A stretch of 64,000 nt of DNA, from positions 248,001 to 312,000 of the forward strand of contig NZ_JACHJY010000006.1 in the NCBI RefSeq assembly GCF_014203895.1. Reading direction: 5' to 3'. The DNA is from Streptomyces nymphaeiformis. Its GTDB lineage: Bacteria; Actinomycetota; Actinomycetes; Streptomycetales; Streptomycetaceae. The translations under genes and the position numbers were made by a program. The notes beneath the pieces were generated by a model. The model was not told the DNA's origin and made no database searches. It saw only the letters and a list, made by a program, of their open reading frames with translations. This document shows, in pieces, positions 7,016 to 14,718 of this stretch; positions within the stretch are counted from its first letter, which is position 1; each line of letters starts with the position of its first letter.

Positions 7016-7905
7016 GCGGCGACGGTGCCCTGGACCCGGCGGAGCTTCTTCATCGGGCCGAGCTCCGACTCGTAGACCTTCTTGACGCCGTCGCCGAGCG
7101 CGGTCTCGATCGTGCGGATGTCGCGGACGAGGCGCTGGAGGCCCTGCGGCTCGACGGAGGCGGCCTGGTCGGAGCCCCACATGGCGCGGTCGAGGGTGAT
7201 GTGGCGCTCGACGAAGGTGGCGCCGAGGGCGACCGCGGCCAGCGTGGTCTGGAGGCCGGTCTCGTGGCCGGAGTAGCCGATCGGGACGTTCGGGTACTCC
7301 TCCTGGAGCGTCTGGATGACGCGGAGGTTGAGCTCCTCGGCCTTGGCCGGGTACGTCGAGGTGGCGTGGCAGAGCAGGATGTTGTCCGAGCCGAGGACCT
7401 CCACCGCGTGGCGGATCTGCTTCGGCGTCGACATGCCCGTGGAGAGGATCACCGTGCGGCCGGTGGCGCGCAGCTCGCGGAGGAGCTCGTCGTCGGTGAG
7501 GGAGGCGGAGGCCACCTTGTGGGCGGGGACGTCGAACTTCTCCAGGAAGGCGACGGCCTCGGTGTCCCACGGGGAGGCGAACCAGTCGATGCCGCGCTCC
7601 TTGCAGTGCTCGTCGATGGCGCGGTACTCGTCCTCGCCGAACTCGACGCGGTGGCGGTAGTCGATGTACGTCATCCGGCCCCAGGGGGTGTCGCGCTCGA
7701 TGTCCCACTGGTCGCGCGGGGTGCAGATCTCCGGGGTGCGCTTCTGGAACTTGACGGCGTCACAGCCGGCCTCGGCGGCCACGTCGATCAGCTTGAAGGC
7801 GTTCTCGAGGTCGCCGTTGTGGTTGATGCCGATCTCGCCGCAGACGTAGACGGACTGGCCCGGGCCGGCGGTCTTGTTGCCGAGGGTGCGCAGACGGGAG
7901 TTCAT
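7012..7905 (-). CDS. NeuB-type nonulosonate (sialic acid/Kdn) synthase, SAF domain absent
   Basis: This 297-residue TIM-barrel synthase condenses phosphoenolpyruvate with a mannose-type sugar (or its 6-phosphate) to form a nine-carbon ulosonic acid. Family motifs: CGEIGINHNGDLENA near residue 22, DAVKFQKRTPE near 50, the FASPWDTEAVAFLE block near 112, ILSTGMS near 150, LCHATSTYPA near 176, GYSGHETG near 207 and VERHITLDR near 236. Typical NeuB proteins are about 340-350 residues with a C-terminal antifreeze-like (SAF) domain; this one stops after the barrel. The start ATG follows the upstream gene by 9 bases. With the fused phosphatase next door, Kdn via a 9-phosphate intermediate is a reasonable guess. 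Confidence 0.9.
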   Translation of the reverse strand: MNSRLRTLGNKTAGPGQSVYVCGEIGINHNGDLENAFKLIDVAAEAGCDAVKFQKRTPEICTPRDQWDIERDTPWGRMTYIDYRHRVEFGEDEYRAIDEHCKERGIDWFASPWDTEAVAFLEKFDVPAHKVASASLTDDELLRELRATGRTVILSTGMSTPKQIRHAVEVLGSDNILLCHATSTYPAKAEELNLRVIQTLQEEYPNVPIGYSGHETGLQTTLAAVALGATFVERHITLDRAMWGSDQAASVEPQGLQRLVRDIRTIETALGDGVKKVYESELGPMKKLRRVQGTVAA

Positions 7906-7914
7906 GATCGTTCC

Positions 7915-9138
7915 TTACGGGTTGGGCGAGTTGGGGGTGTCGAGCTCGGGTCCGAGGAGCCAGGCGGCGATCTCGCGGATCGCTCCGGCGCCGCCCGGGG
8001 TGACGGTGACCGCGCGGGCGGCGGCCCGTACGGAGTCGTGGGCGCTGCTCACCGCGACGGGCCAGCCGACGAGGTGGAAGCAGGGCAGGTCGTTGACGTC
8101 GTTGCCGGCGTAGAGGACGCGCTGGGGGTCGATGCCCTCGGCCTCGCACCACTCCTTGAGGGCGCGGTCCTTGCGGTCGATGCCGTGCAGGACGGGGATC
8201 TTGAGCTTGCGGGCGCGGGCGGCGACCACGGCGTTCTGCTCGGTGGAGAGGATGAGGACGGGCAGTCCGGCGCGGCGCAGGGCCGCGATGCCGAGGCCGT
8301 CGCCGCGGTGCGCGGAGACGAACTCGCGGCCCTCGGCGTCGAGGTGGACCCGGTCGTCGGTCTGGGTGCCGTCGAAGTCGAGGACGACGGCGTCGACGTC
8401 GGCGAAGCCGGGCGTGACGGGCTCGTCGAGGAGCGGCGCGAGGGCCTTGGCGCGGGCGAGGTCGTGCGGGTCGTCGATCTCCAGGACCCGGGCGGGGTCG
8501 GTGACGACGAGCGCGGTGCGGCCGAAGAAGCGGTGTCCGTGGGCACGGAAGCCGGCCGCGTCCATCGCGTAGACGGCGCCGGTCTCCAGGTACTCGGGCT
8601 CCCGGTCCTGGCGGCGCGGGCGGTGCGCCTTGTCGTGGTTGACGCCGGTGGCCCCGTCGGGAGTCTCGCGCCAGAGGAAGCCGTGGGAGGGGGCGGCCGT
8701 GAAGGCGGTGTCGGCGGCGCCCGAGGTGATCCGCCCGGCGGTCTCGGCGACCTCGGCGGAGGTGAGGAAGGGGCTCGTGCACTGGACGAGGAGGACCACG
8801 TCGGCCGGGCGGCCGTGGGTGGCCTCGAAGGCGTCCATCGCGTGCAGGACCGCGGCCTCGCTGGTGGCCGTGTCGCCGGCGATCGCGGCGGGCCGCTGGA
8901 CGGCCTCGGCCCCGGCGGTGCGGGCCGCGGCCGCGATGGCGGCGTCGTCGGTGGAGACCACGACGTGCGTGACGGTGCGGGCGCCGAGGCAGGCGTGGAC
9001 GGCGCGGGCCACCAGGGGGACCCCGGCCACCGGCGCGAGGTTCTTGGCGGGCACGCCCTTGGAGCCGCCCCGGGCGGGGATGACGGCGAGGACGGTCGGG
9101 TTCGCGACGGGCTCGGCGGGCGTGGCGGTGGCGCTCAT
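7915..9138 (-). CDS. CMP-nonulosonate cytidylyltransferase fused to a KdsC-type HAD phosphatase
   Basis: This is a 407-residue two-domain enzyme. Residues about 15-235 are a NeuA/KdsB-like cytidylyltransferase with the signature VIPARGGSKGVPAKNL and the QCTSPFLT and EIDDPHDLARA blocks. Residues about 245-395 are a KdsC-like HAD phosphatase with the nucleophile motif DFDGTQTDD, LSTEQN, the conserved lysine region and AGNDVNDLPC. In one chain it would remove the phosphate from a nonulosonate-9-phosphate and activate the product with CTP. The ATG at 9138 overlaps the upstream stop (TGATG). The product feeds the transferases at 5846-7015 and 11750-13060. Confidence 0.88.
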   Translation of the reverse strand: MSATATPAEPVANPTVLAVIPARGGSKGVPAKNLAPVAGVPLVARAVHACLGARTVTHVVVSTDDAAIAAAARTAGAEAVQRPAAIAGDTATSEAAVLHAMDAFEATHGRPADVVLLVQCTSPFLTSAEVAETAGRITSGAADTAFTAAPSHGFLWRETPDGATGVNHDKAHRPRRQDREPEYLETGAVYAMDAAGFRAHGHRFFGRTALVVTDPARVLEIDDPHDLARAKALAPLLDEPVTPGFADVDAVVLDFDGTQTDDRVHLDAEGREFVSAHRGDGLGIAALRRAGLPVLILSTEQNAVVAARARKLKIPVLHGIDRKDRALKEWCEAEGIDPQRVLYAGNDVNDLPCFHLVGWPVAVSSAHDSVRAAARAVTVTPGGAGAIREIAAWLLGPELDTPNSPNP

Positions 9139-10427
9139 CAGAGTTCTCCCAGGCGGCGGATGACGGGGGCGACGCGCTGCACGCCGTGGCGGTACGCGCC
9201 CCGCGCGGCCTCCCGGACGACCCGGCGCAGACCGCTCTCGCGGGGCTCGGGCGCGGTGACGTCCAGGCGGTGGCGGGCGAGGATCCCGGGCAGGTAGCCG
9301 GGGGCCGTCTCCGCGGTGTAGTAGGGGGTGATCGGGGGCAGCGCGGGAAGCGCCAGGAGCTCGGCGACGCGGTCGCGGGCGGCGTCGAAGGCCTTCCCGT
9401 ACGAGCCGTCGGAGGCGACGCCCTGCCGGGCGAGCCAGGTCTCGTCGGGTATCGGCACGTCCCCCTTGTCGAGCCGGTCGAAGGAGGTCAGCAGGCCGGA
9501 GCCGACGAAGTGGTGGTTGCCGAGCGCCTCGCGGACCCCGAGGTCGGTGAGGATCGCGGTGGGGATCCGGCGGTGGAGCGCTTCGAGGGCGGCCGTGGAG
9601 GAGACGGTGACCAGGAGGTCGGTGCGGTCGAGGACCTCGCCCATGTGCCCGTACACGAGGCGGAAGTTGTCCGGAGGGTCGAGCTCGCGCACCAGCTTCT
9701 GGAAGGGGAACTCCTCCAGGTGCGTGGTGTGTTCGCCCGGCTTGGAGCGGAGCTTGAGGAGCACCTCGCGGCCCGGGTGGAGACGGGCGTGGGCGATCAA
9801 CCGGCGCAGTACGTAGGTCCGTTCGGCCTTCGTGACGGGCACGGAGGGCTGCGCGGCGAAGACCAGGGCGTCGCGGCCGGCCTCGGGGGCGTGCGGGGCG
9901 CCGCCCAGGAAGGGCAGCGCGGCCTCGACGACCGAGTCGGCGCCGGCGCCCACGCCCTCGTACACGGCGCGGAAACGCTCGGCGTCGTGGCGGGAGTTGG
10001 CGAGGACGACGTCGGCGCCGTGGCGCAGCAGCAGGCCGTCGGTCAGCTTCTCGTAGACGACGCCGACATAGCCGGTGACGATCACCGGGCGGCGCTCCAG
10101 GGAGAGGTCGGCCAGGCCCTGGAGGACGGCGCGGACGGTGCCGCCGACCAGGGAGAGCACGAGGACGTCGAATCCCTCGCCGCGCGCCTCCGCGTCCCGT
10201 ACCGCACGCAGGAACTCCGCGCCCGTCACCTCGCGCGGGGCGTCCTGGGACACCCCGGTCTCGGCGAGCTGGCGGGCGGTGGGCGTGGCCCGTCCGCGCA
10301 GGACGAATCCGGTGGGTTCGGCGGTCGCCGTGGTGATGCGGCGCGCGGTGAGGGCGCCCCATTTCCACCGGGTGTCGGAGTCGGCGAGTACGGCGACCCG
10401 TACCGCTTCTCTGGTACTTGCTGGCAC
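9138..10427 (-). CDS. DUF6716-type putative glycosyltransferase
   Basis: This 429-residue cytoplasmic protein begins MPASTREAVRVAVLADSDTRWKWG and resembles the family called DUF6716 putative glycosyltransferase in actinomycetes. It has a GT-B-like layout: an N-terminal Rossmann-like half (VLVLSLVGGTVRAVL near residue 90) and a C-terminal half with VTVSSTAALEALHRRIPTAI near 285, a pattern common in capsule and teichoic-acid transferases. GTG at 10427 was chosen over the GTG at 10475 because TAGCGT precedes it by 7 bases, exactly as at the divergent gene at 10647. It is the first gene of the minus-strand arm and is coupled to the next gene by TGATG. Confidence 0.75.
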   Translation of the reverse strand: MPASTREAVRVAVLADSDTRWKWGALTARRITTATAEPTGFVLRGRATPTARQLAETGVSQDAPREVTGAEFLRAVRDAEARGEGFDVLVLSLVGGTVRAVLQGLADLSLERRPVIVTGYVGVVYEKLTDGLLLRHGADVVLANSRHDAERFRAVYEGVGAGADSVVEAALPFLGGAPHAPEAGRDALVFAAQPSVPVTKAERTYVLRRLIAHARLHPGREVLLKLRSKPGEHTTHLEEFPFQKLVRELDPPDNFRLVYGHMGEVLDRTDLLVTVSSTAALEALHRRIPTAILTDLGVREALGNHHFVGSGLLTSFDRLDKGDVPIPDETWLARQGVASDGSYGKAFDAARDRVAELLALPALPPITPYYTAETAPGYLPGILARHRLDVTAPEPRESGLRRVVREAARGAYRHGVQRVAPVIRRLGEL

Positions 10428-10434
10428 GTCGAGG

Positions 10435-10490
10435 ACGCTAGAAGGGCATTCCGCTTTTCGGCCCAACTGAGCCACAACAAACGGTGAACA
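10435..10490 (-). promoter_or_regulatory. Promoter of the minus-strand glycopolymer operon
   Basis: On the minus strand TAGCGT (10440-10435) stands 7 bases before the GTG start, and TGTTCACCG begins exactly 63 bases before the start (10490). Both elements occur at identical distances in the divergent promoter at 10584-10639, so a shared activator or repressor is likely. The -35 region is not clearly conserved. Confidence 0.6.
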
Positions 10491-10583
10491 GAGCCTCTCC
10501 GCCGGGAGAAGTGGGTCGCCATCCGGACGCGGTGCGGCTGATTCGCGTTGCGGGGAAAGGCGGTTAATCGGCCCGCCGCTTGG

Positions 10584-10639
10584 TGTTCACCGAAAGGCTG
10601 CCCGGCGGTCGGTGGGAATGCCGTGGCGGCACCTAGCGT
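10584..10639 (+). promoter_or_regulatory. Promoter of the plus-strand glycopolymer operon
   Basis: TGTTCACCG (10584-10592) begins 63 bases and TAGCGT (10634-10639) ends 7 bases before the GTG at 10647. This mirrors the minus-strand promoter in the same 219-base intergenic region. The leaderless pattern supports the GTG starts of both operons. The remaining bases between the two elements are not similar. Confidence 0.6.
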
Positions 10640-10646
10640 CGGCCGC

Positions 10647-11753
10647 GTGGTCAAGCTCTCCGTCGTCGTGCCGTTCTTCAACGTGCAGACATACGCCCCC
10701 GACACCCTCACGAGCCTGCGGGCCAACGCCCGCGAGGACTTCGAGTTCCTGCTTGTCGACGACTGCTCGTCGGACGGGACCCCGGAGATCCTGGAGCGGG
10801 CCGCACGCGAGATCCCGGGTGCCGTCCTGATCAGGCACGAGCACAACGAGGGCCTCGCCACGGCCCGGAACACCGGCCTGGACGCCGCCCGCGGCGAGTA
10901 CGTCGCCTTCCTCGACGGGGACGACTGGCTCGCCCCCGGCTACTACGCGCGCCTGGTCGACGCCGCCGAATCGCTGCGCGTCGACTTCCTGCGCACCGAC
11001 CACGTGACGGTCACCGGCCGCAACCGCGCGGTGCGCCGGGCACCGGTCCCCCGCCGCGGCGAGGCGCTGAACCCCCGGGACGCGATCCTGCCCTCGCACC
11101 GCACGACCTCGGTCGACTACCCGTACGCCTGGGCCGGGATCTACCACCGCCGGCTCCTCGACCGGGGGCTGCTGCATTTCCCGCACGGGCTGCGGACGGC
11201 CGAGGACCGGCCGTGGATCTGGAAACTCCACCGCGAGGCGGAATCGTTCGCCGCGGTCGGTGAACTCGGGGTGTTCTACCGGCGCGGGGTCGCGACCTCG
11301 CTCACCCAGATCGGCGACGTCCGGCAATTGGATTTCATCCGCGCATTCGACCAGGTGATCGAGGAAACGGCGAAGGACGCGGACGCGGACCTTCTTCTTC
11401 CCAAGGCCGTCCGCACGTATTGCGCGGTGATTTTCCATCACAACAGCTCGATCGAACGGTTCGAGCCCGAGGTGGCGCGTCAGCTGAAGGCGATGAGCGC
11501 GGGCGCGCTGCGGCGGATGCCGCAGGACGTCCTCGACGAGGCCCTCACCGCGATGGGCGGGGACCGCGCGACGCTCCTGCGCCGACTGCGCAGGCGCCGG
11601 CCCGCGCCGCCGCCGCCGGCACCGGTCCGCACCGGCGACACGGGATCCGGCCCGGGTACGGCTTCCGGCGCCCCGGCCGCCTCCGACTCCGGCACGGCCT
11701 CCGGCTCCCCGGCCGCCACCCGCTCCGCCGGCTCCGCGGAGGTGGCCGCGTGA
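10647..11753 (+). CDS. GT2-family glycosyltransferase of the glycopolymer cluster
   Basis: This 368-residue protein has an N-terminal GT-A domain: MVKLSVVVPFFNVQTY at the start, LLVDDCSSDGTPEIL near residue 37, NEGLATARNTGLDAARGEYVAFLDGDDW near 75-105 with the DxD-type motif, and a later TAEDRPWIWKL near 195. This layout matches teichoic-acid and capsule transferases of the TagF/WcfQ sort. The last 65 residues are a low-complexity Pro/Ala/Gly/Ser tail that is probably not part of the fold. The GTG at 10647 fits the leaderless promoter. Its stop overlaps the start of the next gene (GTGA), so the two form an operon. Confidence 0.86.
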   Translation: MVKLSVVVPFFNVQTYAPDTLTSLRANAREDFEFLLVDDCSSDGTPEILERAAREIPGAVLIRHEHNEGLATARNTGLDAARGEYVAFLDGDDWLAPGYYARLVDAAESLRVDFLRTDHVTVTGRNRAVRRAPVPRRGEALNPRDAILPSHRTTSVDYPYAWAGIYHRRLLDRGLLHFPHGLRTAEDRPWIWKLHREAESFAAVGELGVFYRRGVATSLTQIGDVRQLDFIRAFDQVIEETAKDADADLLLPKAVRTYCAVIFHHNSSIERFEPEVARQLKAMSAGALRRMPQDVLDEALTAMGGDRATLLRRLRRRRPAPPPPAPVRTGDTGSGPGTASGAPAASDSGTASGSPAATRSAGSAEVAA

Positions 11754-13060
11754 GCACCCGTCGGACCACCCAGATCTTCTGCGCCTCCACCCTCTACGGC
11801 GCCGTGACGATCGCCGCCGCGCTCGACAGCGGCTGCTTCGGCCCCGCCGACCGCCGGATCCTCCTCGTCTGCAACAACGCGGCCGTACCGGAGACGACCC
11901 CCGCCCTGGACGAGGCCGAGGGCTTCGAGCGGCTGCGCGGCCGCTTCGACGACGTCCTGTCCTGGAACGAGACGATCTCCCCGCTCCACCCGGCCGGCTG
12001 GACCCCGCGCGCGAGCGACCTCCCGCTCCTCCAGCGGCACCTCCGCACGCTGTGGGGCCTCGGCGACGACCGCGTCGAGCTCGCCCTGGAGTCGATCCAG
12101 GTCACGCCCGCGCTCGCGATCGCCCAGCTGCTCCCCGACGCGCCGATCACGGTGTACGCGGACGGGCTGATGAGCTACGGGCCGACCCGCAACAAGATCG
12201 ACCCGCTGATCGGCGGGCGCGTGGCCCGGCTGCTCCACCTGGACCTCGTCCCCGGGCTCGCGCCGCTGCTGCTCGCCGAGTTCGGGGCGGTGCCGGAGGC
12301 GGTGCCGACGGAGGCCTTCACGAAGGTCGTCGAGGAGCTGGCGGGAACGCCCGCCGCCCAGGAGGGCCCCGCCCTGCTCCTCGGCCAGTACCTGGCCGCG
12401 CTGAACCTGCTGACCGCCGCCGAGGAGGAGGAGCTGCACCTGCGGATGGTCCGGGGCGCGATCGCCCGCGGCCACCGGCGGCTCGTCTTCAAGCCGCACC
12501 CGACGGCCCCGGACGCCTGGTCGCGGAAGCTGGTGGAGGCGGCGGAGGAGCTCGGCGCCGAACTGACCGTCGAGGACCGGCCGCTGCTCGCCGAGGTGCT
12601 CTACCGCGAGCTGCGGCCCGCGCTCGTCGTCGGCTGCTTCTCGACGGCGCTGCTCACGGCGGCGACGTTCTACGGTCTGCCGGCCGCCCGGGTCGGCACG
12701 CGCGTCCTCCTGGAGCGGCTCACCCCGTTCCAGAACAGCAACCGGATCCCGCTCACGGTCGTCGACGCGGTCGTCCCGCCGCTCGAGAAGGAGGGCGAGG
12801 ACTCCGCGATCGGTACGGAGGAGCTGAACGACCTGGTCGCGGCGGTCGGCTTCGCGATGCAGCCGAAGATACGTCCGGAGCTGCGGGAGCCGGCGGTACG
12901 GCACCTCTCGGGCCCGCTCGCCGAGCGCACCCGGCACCACTTCACCCGGCGCCGCCTCACCGTCCTGAACCTGCCGGGCGGCCTGCCGATCCCCCGCCAC
13001 CCGAAGGTCCGCCGCCTCGCCCGCCGGGCGCTGCGGCTGCGCAAGGCGCTGAAGAAGTAG
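11750..13060 (+). CDS. POLYSIA-family glycosyltransferase, second copy
   Basis: This 436-residue cytoplasmic protein begins TTQIFCASTLYGAVTIAAALDSG, followed by RRILLVCNNAAVPE. These blocks, together with ITVYADGLMSYGPTRN near residue 140 and HRRLVFKPHPTAPDAWSRKL near 245, match the alpha-2,8-polysialyltransferase-like family. It presumably transfers an activated nonulosonate in cell-wall polymer synthesis alongside the product of 5846-7015. The two homologues differ enough (436 versus 389 residues) that they may act at different steps, for example priming and extension. The GTG start overlaps the GT2 stop, and the basic C-terminus (RRLARRALRLRKALKK) could hold it at the membrane. Confidence 0.82.
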   Translation: MSTRRTTQIFCASTLYGAVTIAAALDSGCFGPADRRILLVCNNAAVPETTPALDEAEGFERLRGRFDDVLSWNETISPLHPAGWTPRASDLPLLQRHLRTLWGLGDDRVELALESIQVTPALAIAQLLPDAPITVYADGLMSYGPTRNKIDPLIGGRVARLLHLDLVPGLAPLLLAEFGAVPEAVPTEAFTKVVEELAGTPAAQEGPALLLGQYLAALNLLTAAEEEELHLRMVRGAIARGHRRLVFKPHPTAPDAWSRKLVEAAEELGAELTVEDRPLLAEVLYRELRPALVVGCFSTALLTAATFYGLPAARVGTRVLLERLTPFQNSNRIPLTVVDAVVPPLEKEGEDSAIGTEELNDLVAAVGFAMQPKIRPELREPAVRHLSGPLAERTRHHFTRRRLTVLNLPGGLPIPRHPKVRRLARRALRLRKALKK

Positions 13061-13079
13061 GGAACCACCACCGAGGACG

Positions 13080-13116
13080 GCGGGCCCGGGAACCCGTGCG
13101 GGGGTCCCGGGCCCGC
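13080..13116. terminator. Bidirectional hairpin between convergent genes
   Basis: A perfect 12-bp stem (GCGGGCCCGGGA at 13080-13091 with its complement at 13105-13116) lies between the end of the glycopolymer operon (13060) and the end of the MerR gene (13128). It has no U-tract but is well placed to end both transcripts. Confidence 0.6.
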
Positions 13117-13127
13117 AGCGCGTGCGA

Positions 13128-13949
13128 TCAGGCGCGGACGATCGGCTCCTGGAGCTCGGTCACCCATCCCGCCCGGTCCTCCGGGCACTCCAGGTACAGC
13201 TCGCGGGCGTACCCGGCGGAGGCGTGGCCGTTGGTGTCGATCCAGGTGGCGAGGGTCTGCGCGGTCGGCAGGATCTCGTCCATCGAGCCGCGGTGGACGA
13301 CGGTCGCCGCCTCCTCGATGCCGGGCAGGACGAGCACCTCGACGCCCTCCACGGCGGTGCCCTCGGGGACGGTCATGGCGGCGTGCACGAGGACCGAGCC
13401 GTCCCCCTTGCCCGCGTCCTCGTAGTACGCGATGCCGGGGCCGAAGCCGGTGACGCCCGCGTCCTCCAGACGGCGGCACAGCTCCTCGTACAGCGGACCG
13501 ATGACCGGGGTGATGTCCTCCGGTCCGTAGCTCGCGGCGACCGCGCTCAGCTCGGCGACCCGGACGGCGGGGACCTTCTTGACGACGACGTCCTGTGTGG
13601 ACATGCGTCCCTCACTCTCGATGGCGCGGAGCCTCGCACCGACCTGGGCGAGCCGGGCCCGCGCCGCCTCCAGGGCCGCTTCGAGCTCGGCCCGGCGCAG
13701 ACGCAGCATCCCGCGCAGCTCCTCCGCGCCGAGCTCCTCCCGGAGGATCGCCCCCACCTGTTCGAGGGTGAAGCCGAGGTCCTTGAGCGCGATGACGCGG
13801 TTGAGCAGGGCGAGCTGGTCCGCCGTGTAGAAGCGGTAGCCGCTGTGCGGGTCGACGTGGGCCGGGCGCAGCAGTCCGATGGCGTCGTAGTGGCGCAGCA
13901 TCCGGACCGACACCCGCCCGTGCCGGGCGAAGTCTCCGATGGTGAACAT
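13128..13949 (-). CDS. MerR-family regulator with GyrI-like ligand domain
   Basis: This 273-residue regulator starts with a MerR winged helix-turn-helix (FTIGDFARHGRVSVRMLRHYDAIGLLRP, then HSGYRFYTADQLALLNRV). A dimerisation coiled coil spans residues 75-112 (EEL...RRAELEAALEAARARLAQV). Residues about 120-273 form a GyrI/BmrR-like small-molecule domain (VVVKKVPAVRVAELSAVAASYGPEDI). Such proteins twist promoter DNA with a long 19-20 bp spacer. Exactly such a promoter, with a dyad, precedes the gene at 13969-13990, so autoregulation is likely. A LysE-type exporter gene lies upstream in the same direction and may be part of the response. Confidence 0.88.
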   Translation of the reverse strand: MFTIGDFARHGRVSVRMLRHYDAIGLLRPAHVDPHSGYRFYTADQLALLNRVIALKDLGFTLEQVGAILREELGAEELRGMLRLRRAELEAALEAARARLAQVGARLRAIESEGRMSTQDVVVKKVPAVRVAELSAVAASYGPEDITPVIGPLYEELCRRLEDAGVTGFGPGIAYYEDAGKGDGSVLVHAAMTVPEGTAVEGVEVLVLPGIEEAATVVHRGSMDEILPTAQTLATWIDTNGHASAGYARELYLECPEDRAGWVTELQEPIVRA

Positions 13950-13968
13950 GACGCCCCCTACGGAACGG

Positions 13969-13990
13969 CCTCACACGGTGTGAGGGTCAA
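13969..13990 (-). promoter_or_regulatory. MerR-type operator/promoter
   Basis: On the minus strand TTGACC (13990-13985) is followed by the dyad CCTCACAC-C-GTGTGAGG (17 bases, arms perfect, 13985-13969). The dyad fills the spacer and would give a -35/-10 distance of about 19 bases, the classic MerR arrangement. It lies 20 bases before the MerR start. Confidence 0.6.
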
Positions 13991-14001
13991 GCCCTTCCGG
14001 G

Positions 14002-14658
14002 TCAGGCGGCGCTGCTGAGCGAGAGCTTCGCGGCGAAGCCGAGGAAGAGGGCGCCGGCGGCGGAGGTGGCTCCGGCCGAGAGGCGCTTGCGGCGGCGGAA
14101 GGCCTCGGCGAGCCGGGTGCCGCCGAATATCAGGGTCGTCAGGTAGAGGAAGCTGCCGAGCTGGAGCAGGGTGCCGAGGACCAGGAAGGAGAGTGCCGGG
14201 TAGGCGTAGGACGGGTCCACGAACTGCACGAAGAAGGAGATCAGGAAGAGGATCGCCTTCGGGTTGAAGAGGCTGATGATCAGCGCGCGGCGGTACGGGT
14301 GCTCGGACGGCCCGGCCTCCGGCTCGGCGTCCGGGGCGGCGGCGGTCTCGTGCCGGGTGTGCCACATGGCGAGGGCGGCCCGCAGCATGCCGATCGCCAT
14401 CCAGGTCAGATAGCCGGCGCCCGCGTACTTCACGATCATGAAGAGGAGCGGGGTGGTCTGGAGCAGCGAGGCGGCGCCGAGGGCGGCGAGCGTCATCAGG
14501 ACCGCGTCGCCGGTGAACACCCCGGCGGCGGCCTTGTATCCGGTCCGGGTGCCCTTGCGGGCGGCGACGGACAGCACGTACAGCGAGTTCGGCCCCGGCA
14601 GGAGGATGATGAGGACGAGCCCCGCGAGATAGGTCGGCAGATCGATGACACCCAGCAT
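14002..14658 (-). CDS. LysE-family amino-acid/metabolite exporter
   Basis: This 218-residue membrane protein with about six transmembrane helices begins MLGVIDLPTYLAGLVLIILLPGPNSLYVLS, the hallmark N-terminus of LysE/RhtB exporters (PGPN motif). KGTRTGYKAAAGVFTGDAVLM and SLFNPKAILFLISFFVQF are further family blocks. The ATG at 14658 is preferred to a GTG at 14688 because it gives the canonical family start. There is no Shine-Dalgarno site, and a perfect 12-bp inverted repeat (14661-14694) covers the region just upstream. The substrate is unknown. Confidence 0.85.
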   Translation of the reverse strand: MLGVIDLPTYLAGLVLIILLPGPNSLYVLSVAARKGTRTGYKAAAGVFTGDAVLMTLAALGAASLLQTTPLLFMIVKYAGAGYLTWMAIGMLRAALAMWHTRHETAAAPDAEPEAGPSEHPYRRALIISLFNPKAILFLISFFVQFVDPSYAYPALSFLVLGTLLQLGSFLYLTTLIFGGTRLAEAFRRRKRLSAGATSAAGALFLGFAAKLSLSSAA

Positions 14659-14660
14659 GA

Positions 14661-14694
14661 AGCGGAGTGTCGCACACCGGTACGACACTCCGCT
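14661..14694. promoter_or_regulatory. Perfect 12-bp inverted repeat at the LysE gene start
   Basis: AGCGGAGTGTCG (14661-14672) is repeated in inverse at 14683-14694 with a 10-base spacer. It fills most of the 60-base gap between the mutase stop and the LysE start, both on the minus strand. It could be the terminator of the mutase gene or an operator controlling LysE. The lack of a U-run and its closeness to the LysE ATG make an operator at least as likely. Confidence 0.5.
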
Positions 14695-14718
14695 TTAGGT
14701 TTCAACAGCTGGAATCGG

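Noticed and set aside
10428..10475. Upstream GTG (10475) as the DUF6716 start
   Set aside because: The 16 extra residues are unlike the family, and the spacing of TAGCGT to the 10427 GTG exactly matches the divergent gene.
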